From Astropecten irregularis (lineage: Eukaryota; Echinodermata; Asteroidea; Paxillosida; Astropectinidae), in NCBI GenBank assembly GCA_963971285.1, contig OZ020260.1, forward strand, positions 10,698,798 through 10,762,797: a stretch of 64,000 nt of DNA. The letters are read 5' to 3'. The translations under genes were made by a program, and so were the position numbers. The notes below the pieces were generated by a model. The model saw only the letters and a list, made by a program, of their open reading frames with translations, was not told where the DNA came from and made no database searches. This document shows positions 1 to 11,600 of the stretch, piece after piece. Position 1 is the first letter of the stretch. Every line of letters begins with the position of its first letter.

Positions 1-299
1 CGAACCTCTGAGTCACGAGGAAATAGCAAGAAACGATTTAGTTTTTCTTATGAAACATAAAGAATAGTTTTGATCTTACTCCGAGATCAAAACTTTGTTT
101 TTTCTAATTTCTAAATACAACATTTCAGGCCGATGTCAAATGACTGCTTCATTAAGCACCAGTACATTTGGCAAGCATGATTAAAAAAGAAACCACAGCA
201 TTATCAGAATGTGTCATTTACTACTTTTGACCAGAATTCTCCTACCGTTTGCTACCTGTTATATCACACTTATTTTGGGTTTGGGCTGGTGCATCAGTG

Positions 300-795
300 G
301 TAATGTCTCAGTAGCAATGTCAATGAAATAACAATAACATGACAATAAAATTACAATGAAACTGTCAATGTATAATGACAATGACAAATTGTCATTACAT
401 TGTCATTATACATTTAATAAAATGTCAATGACAAAGTCAATGCACATTGATATTTCCTGTATCAGTGTCAATGTCAAAGCCAATGACAATGAAACTGTCA
501 CAAAATGCCAATGACAAAATAAAATGTCAATGTTAAGTGACACACATAATATGTCTCACTGACAATTTCAATGGCAATGGCAATGGCACAATGTAAATGG
601 CAATTCCATAACAAACAGATGATGAACACAAAATGATGAAATAAAAACTGCAAACAGCAAAGAAACATGATTAGCATTGTTAGATGATTATTTTGTGTGT
701 GAGCAGGATGAAGAAGTTTGAGTGTTGTGACACTGCAATGACAAATGAGATGACAATGTAGATGACAATGACACCTGTTGATGACAATGAATTAT
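300..795. repeat. Degenerate CAATGACA simple repeat
   Basis: About 500 bases dominated by irregular copies of TCAATGACAA and its reverse complement TTGTCATTG. There is no fixed period and no coding signal. It lies downstream of the last visible Cav2 exon. Confidence 0.8.
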
Positions 796-1119
796 TAGCA
801 AAAACTCAAGTATAAAAATAAAAGCAATTATAATTTGGAAGGTTCACAACATCCACAAAGAATTATTTGGTGTTGTTAAATGCAACCAATTCCTTTTTGG
901 TTTCACAAATTAACATTAAATAACAAAATTGTGTTACTTTCTAACAAATTTCATGCAGGAAAAGCTTTTGGATGTTTTTTTTTCTGTTTTTAAGTATGAA
1001 ATGAAATGGTGACAATCCCTTGAAAAGGAAATCAGAGGTCCTAAAGTCCATGAAATTGACATCTTAAATTTTATGATAAATGTGTGATGACGAGTAGCAA
1101 TGGAGGATGATGTAACACA

Positions 1120-1215
1120 AGGGCCAAATTTCATGGAATCCATTATGGCTTATTTTTGTGCTTACGGGTACTGCTAAGCGTAAAATCTATTTCATGGAAT
1201 CCGTAAGCAAGACTT
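1120..1215. mobile_element. Fragment related to the GGTCCCAATTTCATGGAATCC element
   Basis: AGGGCCAAATTTCATGGAATCC at the left, then AATCTATTTCATGGAATCCG and TAAGCAAGAC as in the full element. Incomplete. Confidence 0.5.
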
Positions 1216-1518
1216 TCCCTATGAAGATGTGATCTTGTTCGAAATAAGATGTTAGCATCACAGCAAATACACTGCAAAAAAGAGTCTCCTCATCAATGAT
1301 GGATAATTAGGAGGGAAAAATCTTGTGCTGCTATTTTGGGAGGTGAGAGATGGAAGTGTAGGATATTTACAATAACTTCCATCATCTGATCGTCCATTGC
1401 GGAAGAAAAACAATTTACAAAAAAAAATTATACTTCACTGTCAAGACATGAATGTGGAAATCCATATGACTTAATGTGCATTTTCTGTCCGTTGGTGATA
1501 TTATTTCATTTTCTTGTT

Positions 1519-1613
1519 GATTCCAAACATTTTCTGCAATTCCAAACATTTTCTGCGATTCCAAACATTTTCTGCGATTCCAAACATTTTCTGCGATTCC
1601 AAACATTTTCTGC
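1519..1613. repeat. 19-bp tandem repeat, 5 copies
   Basis: Five head-to-tail copies of a 19-bp unit, CCAAACATTTTCTGCGATT, with one base change in the early copies. Short open frames on both strands here are by-products of the repeat. Confidence 0.95.
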
Positions 1614-1619
1614 TTGTTT

Positions 1620-2090
1620 GTACTGACAATTCTCTGAACCATCTTGACTTTGAAAAGTCCTTATGGCACCATTCTTTCTCAAAATCACTTAAATGACATT
1701 TTTGCATTAAAATAGTCCTTCTCTTTGTATGATTCAGAGTAATCTGTGAAATAAACTTAATGAGGGAAACAAAGAATCTTGATCATGAACACGGTAAAAT
1801 ATCAAACACAGGACTGATGTGATAAATGAAAGAGGTAATAGGGCATGGATAGGACAATAATAAACACTTACTGAGGTCATAACAACTAAATGCTGCTCAC
1901 CAAGAGAACAAATTAACCAAGGTGAGAGCAACATAAGAAACATGTGGAGAAACTAAATCCTTTCATCATGAAATAAAACTGATGGTATCTCCACAAGAGA
2001 AAAAGGACGGGTACCTAGCCCACATCAAGGCATCAATCGATGCATTCACCTTTATGATGTGGAGGAACCAGTCCCTCACACTAAAACAAG
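1620..2090. other. Downstream intron, no feature seen
   Basis: AT-rich non-coding sequence between the 19-bp array and the first GAGCC element. No Cav2-like reading frame. Confidence 0.5.
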
Positions 2091-2094
2091 ACTT

Positions 2095-2345
2095 AGGGCC
2101 TTCTCAAAGCTCGGCTCCAGCTCCATTTCGTGAATCCATTGTAAAATAACGAGTATCAAAATAGAGGCTTTTAGCTGTGGTTCGGAAGTAGATTCTCTGG
2201 TTTGAAAAAGAAAACGAAGCTTCAGCTTCAATGAAAAACCACAACCTACATTTTTAGCACAGAGATGGAGCTGGAGCCGGAGCCGGAGCCGGAGCTGGAG
2301 CCAGAGCCGCAGCCGGAGTTGGAGCCGAGCTTTGAGAAAGGCCCT
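2095..2345. mobile_element. GAGCC-repeat fold-back element, copy 1
   Basis: The ends are inverted copies of AAGGGCCTTCTCAAAGCTCG. Inside each end lie runs of GGAGCC/GGCTCC hexamers. The centre is a conserved core (AATGAAAAACCACAACCTA). The same core and ends recur at 13382, 16055, 36827, 45653 and 54463. No coding capacity, so a non-autonomous MITE-like element. Confidence 0.75.
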
Positions 2346-2575
2346 TAGTCTCTTCACAGTACAAGTAGGACCACAACAGCAAGGCTGCATGGCCTATAAT
2401 AAGTTCTGAAGAGCCTACTGTTAACCAACTCCAGTCTCCACCAGGAAGCTCTTAAAAGTCTCTACTCCTATTAATGTTGATTCTCCGTGGTTTTGTACTG
2501 TTGCTTTTTGTCTGCTTGATTGGCTTGTTTGCTGTAATTTGTTTGTTGTTATTGTTTGTTTGTTTGTTTTCTTAC

Positions 2576-2685
2576 CGTTCTTGCATGTCCATCTCTCTGT
2601 AGTTTGGCTTTGTATTCCCTCCACGTTTCATAAATGAGCAAAGCAGCATATATCTTCCCCACAGTCAGCTTCTCTCCGATAAGCT
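2576..2685 (-). CDS. Cav2: Cav2 exon 27: IQ region (last exon seen)
   Basis: 110 nt. It reads [20 protein letters not shown] and then [25 protein letters not shown] is the Cav2 lead-in to the calmodulin-binding IQ helix. The core here is LLIYETWRE, where vertebrate Cav2 has MMIMEYYRQ. The donor ACG|GTAAG shows the gene continues to the left, but no further exon is recognisable in positions 1-2575. Confidence 0.92.
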
Positions 2686-5600
2686 CTGAAACAGAACCAC
2701 ATCAGATTGTTAGAGTGCCGGAACTAAAAATACACTCAGCTGAGAATTGCCTATGTTCTACTCCAGTACGCAAGATATAAGGTGTGTTTGAGTAGGTCAC
2801 CTAGGTCACTCCGAGTCAGCCCCTGTACCGTTCGATTAGGTCTGACGTAATTCTCAGGGTTCACCCAGGGCAGCCACCAGTGACCCTGCTCGCGAGCAGA
2901 GTCAGTGGTGGGAAACAAGTCACATGAATTTAAGATGGCTGAAAGGTAAGCAAGCGTTCGGTTAGCCCGGCTGCGGTGGCCAATCTGGGTGACGTGACCT
3001 GTATTGACCGAGGGAAGCTACTCGAACACACCTCTTGCTGATGGTTAATGAAGCCTTCCCGCCTGTTCATCAAACTGTGTGTATAGACCAATTGGAGAAT
3101 GCGAAAGTTGAACAATGGTTCCTAACAGTCGTCATCCATTACCTCGGTCAAACTCGGTCACATGCGGTATGTTAAACACATGGCGTTGCTAAGGTGGGCG
3201 GGGCTTACGAGCAAAGCCGAAACGGTCCATTAGCATAATAAAATCGTCCACGAAAAGGAAAAAATAGTACGATTGTCCCTAAGACTGTGAGATTTATAAA
3301 TAATTATTTCACTCTGTGAATGGAATCACATTTCAGCTGGGAGCAAACAATAAATTCTACAAAGTCTGACTCGAATCTTGGAATCCTCCTTACCGCTGTC
3401 TGGAGGTACTAGCATATCCAGCTTGTCACCGTTGAGGGTCGGCCAGAAATTCTTGACGGCTTCACGTAATTCGTGGTCGTGCCGGTCTCTGTCGGCAACT
3501 AAGAAATAGGAAACAATGCAGATTTTAGGATAAATAAATGATCCAATGAAGGTTTGATTTGGGAAATAAAAAAGGAAAATAAATGTGATGGAATTAAATG
3601 AAAACAAAAATACTAAATACAACTAGAGTATATCCAAATACTTGGCCTGTACTCGATTTTAAACACTCGAAAAACTCGATTCCATGTCATCGGATTTGGG
3701 AGTACTAGACCATTTAGTGCAAATTTCAATTTCGTTACAATTTCGCTGTTTTTATATGGATCGGTTTGCGGAAACACCATGTAAGAATCTTTTGCACTTC
3801 TATTCCGTTCGCACTTCTCGTAAGGTCTCAACGTTTCGACTATCCTGCTCTAGTCCTCATCAGGAGATGCTGATTTTTGTTGGCGATTTCCAATAAATTA
3901 TACAATGGGAGTATGAAGATCATCGGGAGTTTAGTATCAAATGGAGTAAGCAGCACAGTGTCATTTGCAAGGTTTGTAAAACAAGAATTTCTGAGAAGGG
4001 TGGCACAATGTCTATAAACATCTTTGTGAAATTAAGTGTATTTTTGAGAACACGAATTTGAGGACTCGACTCCAACACTGCACCAAACTATAATTGTGAA
4101 CATGTCTCCATCATTTCTAAATGTCACAAGCTTGTATTTTGTAACCTGCCATAGTTTACAAATGGATGAATGAAATGTAGGCAAAGCCAGAGCCGCAGCC
4201 AAAAGCCGCGATGCATCGTATGTATCATGGGTCCACTTTGAAAAGCTTCCAATGGCATAAGACTCCTAGCCAGATGAAAGAGATACAATGCCCCGTTGTC
4301 TTGGGATTTCTTTAGCTGAACTCCATATTAGGTACATTTCCTTAGCTTCCACGGGGCAGCCCTGACCTGGGAATGGTCGTGTATACTAGTTTTGGGCTTT
4401 TTATCCGGATATAGGTTAATCGACCCGGATTTAATTATCTGGTTACTAATTTTCACTAACCGTTAACCGAAACTGAAAGGGAAAAAACAGAGACCAAGGT
4501 TTAGCAATACTCAACAACCCAAAAAGTGTAAACTGTAGAATTTCAGTCAGTTATTTTGTGCATTTTGCAATGTAGAAACACGCTTTTCACAAACCGGATC
4601 TAAAAGAAACATTGCATGTACTAGATCTAAAATGCTTGATCCAATAAACAACATTGTAAAAAGCATTCTGAAAGTGATGATCACATTGAAGAAGACGTAT
4701 ACCATAAATCGCACGTCACGCATGTCGCACGTGATTACATAGGTTAACTGTTAACTGGGTTTTTTTGCAATCAGTAACTGGATATGAAATAACCCGATTT
4801 TGCCCAGCACTAGTGTATACCACATAAAACAAGCGGGAGGGCGTGGACGAAGTTAACTGGTGTCGACTCATGGAAGTTAAAAACGAACGCACACAAAGTT
4901 ACAACCAATGTCTAGGCTCAAGTCCATTAATCAAACGCTCGGCAGAAGAGGAAAACCTCTCTGATGGTGAGGAGGAAACCAGACCAGACTGGAAACCAGA
5001 CCAAACTGACCAATGTGACCCGTGGATCAATAACCTACCTTTGCCGATCTTGATGTCCAGTGCTGTGCGTATCAACGCCATGAGGGTTGTGGTGAAATTT
5101 ACAGTCTTGTCCTCAGCCACTGGCATATTCATTCTTATAAGACGCTGTCAACAAAACAAAGCATTCAATTCATATTTGGCTCCTGAAAGTGTTACTACGT
5201 TAATCTCCATTTTAGCAGATTATTTTACAAAGTTTCAAGCTTGGGAGTGAGAAACCGGCCGAGAGCCAGCCAGGAGCGACAGACATCACTACATGTATGG
5301 TGACATTATCAAACAGAACCTTCTTTATGCTCATATTGGATTACAAAGCTGGACTTAAGCAACCAAGAGATATATCAGTACAAGATGTCAAATTCTGGAC
5401 AGCAATTTCATACTGCAACACTTGCCTGCTAAAAGGTTCATAAATCTTAATTTACAAACAAATAAAAAGTTCCCTTAAGAACTCCAATAATGTAACAAAA
5501 GCAATTTAATTAACATATAAACGACGATGGAAACTAACTGGATTAATTCATTCCATTGAATTAATTTTTAAATTGAATTCAATTCAAGTCATTAAATAGT

Positions 5601-8600
5601 GAACATAGAAAAATTGACTTGAGCAAGATTGAACCAGCTACCCCCGGAATACTGTACCGAGGGTCTAACCAACTGAGCTATCCAGCCCTATGTTGGTGGT
5701 GTCCCTAACAGTCAATTATCTTTGCTTGAGTGGCAGTCAGAAGCCATGAAACCATGTACATTTGTGACATCCTATCTTTATCTAAACAAAAACTTCAGAA
5801 TGACATTTATCATGAGGTGTTTTCAGCTGGTAATCTATTCCTCCCCCCCTCGGTACCCTGCAAGCAATCCCCGAGAGGTCTCTTTACAGTGTATGTAGCC
5901 TCAGTGATTACGGTTCATACCTTGTAAGCAATCCTGTAGGGGCAATTTCTCCCGAACCCAACTGGAGGCTCCATAGTTCTTAGCATCTCGTACATGTCTT
6001 TATAGTGAAGACGCCCACTGCAGAAGAGAGAAGCAATCATATACTTAGGGCGTGTCCAAAACAGGCTTCCAGAGCTACGGCTAGGTCTATTACCTTGGTG
6101 TGTCCGCATATTTCCAATGGAGCAAAGACCTAGACCAAGCTCTAGACAACAGATTTGGATGCAGCAGGGCTCAAAGCACTGGACAGCAGGTCTAGTAACT
6201 GAAGAATTTTACTAGACCTGAACTTTGTTCACTAAACCTGTGGCATTCAACATAGGAAAATGGTAATTGTATGCAATATTGTGTAAAAAAATCATCAATT
6301 TAAGCAGCATTTCAATTGTGCAAGGAAAAAAATCACTAGACAGCCGGATTAGTGGAGTACACTCTTTACTAGATCGACACTGAAATCACTAGACTCGGTC
6401 CACGGTCTAGTGGATATTTCAAGCCCTGATGCAGCCTCAGTTTCTGAATTACTGAGAAAAAGGAATTCTGACACTCCGAGACAAACGGGTATTAAAAAGA
6501 AAAAAATCAAATGATAAGAAGGATTTTAAGTTTTGCAAGGTGGAGAGACTAGAACTAAGTGAGACTTGCCGTGTCTACTCTTTTCGGAAAGTGTGTGATC
6601 CTGAGAAGGACTGACAAGAGTAAATATCTCTTTAGGCCTTTTCACACTATATCCTTTTCAATCTGTGTTGAAACCAACCCGGATCCACCCTGGTTCAGCC
6701 AGGCAAAGTTTTGAACCTGATTGAAGAGATGCAACCGCTTCATACGACACAGATCAAGGCGAAAAAGGCAGTTTGGAACCGGGTTGAGATTTTCAACCCT
6801 GGTCCCTATCAGGGATGATTTCCGATCGGGTTAGGCTGTCCTATCCGGGTCGGCTTGGGGTTGAAGCTTTTCAAGTGTGAAAAGGGTTGAACAAAAACTT
6901 AAGTGTTCGATCCAGTTCTAACACCGAGATTTTGGATAGTGTGAAAAGCCTTTTTTTCTCACAGGTCCATCTCAGGACCACACACCTTCTGGAAAGAGTA
7001 CACTTGGTGTCTACGTAGATCTCACTTAGTTCAAATGGAAAGAGTTCTGAGTCGGGAGTTTATACTTACGTTCCAGCAGGTTCTAATTCACCCCAGACTC
7101 GGACGTACTCATCAAGATGATGGGCTCCCAGAATGGAGGCGTCCCTCGTCAGGTAGTCAAAGTTATCCATGATAACAGCAACGAAAAGATTCAGCATCTA
7201 CAATATCACGATCCAAGTATTGATTATTATCTAACAACAAGCCACGACCTGTTCTAGGATGTTAGTACGTGGACTTCCTCCGAGTCATACATCAGGTGAT
7301 TAGTTTCACAGCTTTTGATTGGCAGGTCGATTTTACTTAACAGCTTCTGATTGGCTGACTGACTCACTTAATAGATTTTGAAATGGGGACTAAGGAAATA
7401 CAAATTTGTTAATCGAGATATCTCCCCTTGAGCTTGTAACTCACTGCCTATGGATAGGTCAGTTAATTGGGTTACATTCTGCTTGGAGTTAAAAGGCCCT
7501 CCTTTTGTCCTGATCCTCTCATCCATTTATGTGTATCTTTTACTTAATACATGTTGTCCTCTTGTCATTTAGCCTTTGATAAAGATAATAATAATAATAG
7601 CAGGATTTATATAGCGCCACTCCATCTAGATCATGGCGCTGCACAACACGTGATAATGAAACTGTACAGGATAAAGATGACTTTTTAAGTGTTTCCTGAA
7701 TGATGAGAGGGTATCCTGTGATCTAATGTTAGATGGTATTGTGTTCCAAAGTTTTGGGCCAGCGATTTTGAAGACTTTATCCGTGGAGGTGTTTCTAGAT
7801 CTCGGGACAGAGAGAAGTGTGGCATCATAACTGGATCGAAGACCAGGCCTAGATACGTTGAGGTGACAGGCCCTCCTAACTCCAAGCATTTTATAAATAA
7901 GCCATTTGCAATCTGAATAGTATCTGGTACACAGGCTTCTTTCTTTGCATAGAAACACCCCAGTTTGAATTTACCAGACTAAAGACTCTGTTGCTATATC
8001 ACGTGATTCGGGGCAAGCTTTTGCATAGCGATACCCATCTCTGGAGTGGACTGGTTCCTTTGTGCCATTCTTATCCATTATGAACAGTGCATTGGTGCAA
8101 GACGTCTGTTATGTAACTAAGCAAAAGCTTGCCCCGAATCATGTGATATAGCAACAGTCTTTAGTCTGGGAAATTCAAACTGGGGTGTTTCTATGTAATG
8201 AAAGAAGTCTGTGTACCAGATACTACTCGGATATAACTCGCAAATGGCTTATTTCAGTTCATCTTTTTGGGCCGATGAGCAGTTTGCAGCAGTTTCGACA
8301 ATTCTTGATTGGCTAGCTGTTTAACACTTTGGCATTATGTGAACGACTGTCTAGGCTGCACTTGACAAGGTGTAGTTGGTCGGTAAACTGGCCACTTACA
8401 AGGAAGGAGCACAGGAAGATAAAGGAGACGAAGAAGAAGTAAGAGAAGTCTGATCCGCATCCATTCAAGACGGCTTCTGTAGAGTTAGGTGGCACGCTCT
8501 TAGGATCACAGGGACTGTTGGACTTACAAGCCAGCATGATGCTCTGCCAACTCTCACCTGTTGCACACCTGCAAAATAAAACAAACCCAGGAACCAAGAC

Positions 8601-11600
8601 AAAACACACCCAAAATAGTTAAGGATTGAACTCACAACAACGATGTAGTAATAATGAACTAACATGAATAATTAACATAGGTTGTTAAATAAAGGTATTG
8701 ACCCTCTGCGTTTCCACAAACAATTTAGTAAAAAGATCACAAATTGACTAAACATTCAATGACATGGAGAATACAGCGTGTCCCCCCAAAAAACGCAACA
8801 CTTTGTCGGGAACCATTATGTCAAAATTAAACTGTTTATCACCTCAAGATCAAGTTATATGATACGACCATGTCTTGGCTATCACCATGTAAAATTTAAG
8901 CAAAATCGGCCTGAAATTGGCAAAAATATGACCAATTGACAGAGTACTCTTTAAAAACAAATTTGCAGTATTCCAGAATAAGTGGTCAATACACACATAA
9001 TGTGCATTGAAAGAAAGATGAAAATGGGGTTTTGAGGTTGGGTAATTCAGTCTCAGTTTTTTCCCTCAGTTTCAGTCCAAATTAACTCAAATTCTACATG
9101 GTAATAGCCAATACATTACTGTATCACATATCTGAATCTTGAAGTGATAAACAGTTAAATTTTCATATAATAGTTCTTGACACAAAGTCTTTAGCTTTTT
9201 TTGGGGGGGGGGGGACACCCTGTATAGTAGAAAATGGTTAATCAAATGTTTGCAATAACAAAATTGTTTTAGAAAATTAGAGTCTTGCTAAATTAGAGGT
9301 ATTTTGAGCTCAGACATTTAGATTCCAGCTTTGAATATAAACCGACTTCACTCTAATTTGGCTCCCATTGTGATCTCTTCCCTCTAGTTTTTGTCTTTTT
9401 CTTTTCTCACCGTCAGCGCATCGGAGTACATTTTCTAGATAGACGGTGCTTTATAAAAACTTATTATCATTAGAGGTAGTATCATACTTTGGTAGCATAC
9501 CGAAACAGAAATCTTCACAGATTTACCTATAACTTACGGGGTATAAAGATGGTGACGGTAGAAACATACCGTTAACATTTTTCTGCCTGAAATGCTGTAT
9601 TTATCCAGAAAAGAGTAAAACCAATGACCAAAAACAATTTTGATCTTTTAAAGATTAAAAAAACTGCAGTGAAAAGATTTCAGAAATACTGGGGCTGTTT
9701 TTCACCGTTTTCTCAAAAAGTGGGCACCGTATGGGAATGAAATTATCACAGATGACTGTTACTCTATCTTTCTTTATATTTTTTTGCCCATGAGTCTGCT
9801 TTTTTTTGGCAAAACCAAAAGTATGATATTACCTTTGATACAAATGACCCCTCCTCCCATGAACATATTTCATTCTTTTTCATAAAAATGTAAATAATAT
9901 GGACAAAACAATGGCAAGTGATATTTAGGAAGAATTGTATGGGTGCAGGTGATGTCGGATGGGTGCTGGCCAAACTAGACATTGTGCAACCAAATAGCAT
10001 GGTGTTAATATATACTATAGCTTCAAAGCAACATCAAGGAAAGATCTATGAGCAAAGAAAAAAGGGGGACAAACAAAAGCACAATGACAACTATTTGCAA
10101 CATGCTACGGCGTTTTGGGAAAGCTTCCAAAAGATGATACTATCATTAGATTGATATTGGAATGCATGATTTCAGTAGTTGGGTTCTTGTATTGTTTTTT
10201 GCTCATGCAAAGCTTGAGTGTTTATTTAGAAGAGATTATGGTTTCTAATATGCACAAGGAGAAGAAAAAAATCAGCACAGTGGCGTAACTAGGGGGTGGG
10301 GCAACAGGAGGGGCATGTGCCCTGGGCGCCACTTTTTAGGGGGCACAAAAAATGTACAGGTAAAAAAAGAAGTAAAAAAAGTAGCTGTATTGTCATTGAA
10401 GTTAATTCTTGGAAATCTAATCCAATGAACAAAGAAAGAAAGATTCCAATTTCAAATTGTCTGATTTTTTTTTAGGTGGAATCAGGGGCACAATTTTAGC
10501 ATTTTCTGCGGATGCCGTTTTTCCTAGTTACATGGCTGAATGAGCTACAGCCAAAAATGTCAAAATACTGAGTACATTTAATTTTAGACAAGTAACAATT
10601 TTGATTTTTTAAAGTACTTAAACAAGGTTATCAGTTGCATCAGTTTGACTAAATTTTTTGGTGAAATTTATCTTCAATGTGTTTGAGTACATGTCTATGT
10701 AGATTTCAACAAGTACGAGATTAGTACATTTCCATGACTTAAAAGTACATTTTTCATGAGTTAATTAATTTCCATGAGTAAAACTAAGAAACTATGCCAT
10801 TTCTTGCGAACAAATACATTTTGCTTAGCATGAGCGAAAGAGCAGCAGGACAGCAATGCTTAAGAAAGAAAGAAGCATAAAATGAAAAGCTATTTTGGCG
10901 AAAAAGACGGACAAGAATTTACCTGAGGTGAAGATTAATAGTGACTGAACCAGACATGATCAGATACAAGCATTTACCACCATAAAGCAAGCTGCAAGAA
11001 GAGTGTGTTCAGCATCACAGTCACTGATGTGTGCGCTATGTATATTCATATATCCTGACGTTTGCACTGGATGGCATGTACGTAACAGCAGAAGCCTATG
11101 CCATCGTGTGAACGTTTCACTTGCCGATCAAAAGCACACACAACACTGAGAAAATTCACAGCCGACCACAGCTGAGCATTTGGACAACACACACAGTGAA
11201 TCTATACGTCTAAATGCTGAGTACGTAGCGCGGCCGACTCGACAAATACAGTAAGAAAAGCAGAATGAATGTCGAGAAAGATCTAAAAAGCTCCACAAGT
11301 TTCAAAATTGGTGACCACTGTGGTACGTATACAGACTCCAGTACAAGTTATTACAAACAGCGTGAATTGAAATACATTATTGATTTTAGTATACACCAAA
11401 AATTGAGACATATGACAGCACCACAAATTGTGATGACAACAATCGAAGAACTTGATAAGAGTTAACTCCTACAACTTGGTTAGTCTTAATATGAAGCAAT
11501 ATACCAATGGATAGTCTAATTTATCGACCCATATTGACACAAATACTTCAAACTAACCATGATTCAAATCAAACTGTGTTTGACTTGAGTAGATCAACAT

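Noticed and set aside
4843-5250. 135-codon plus-strand open frame
   Set aside because: It is the antisense shadow of Cav2 exon 25 and its flanks. The minus strand carries the conserved protein.
11265-11465. 66-codon plus-strand open frame
   Set aside because: No recognisable family, no promoter or splice context, and a length common by chance in AT-rich sequence.
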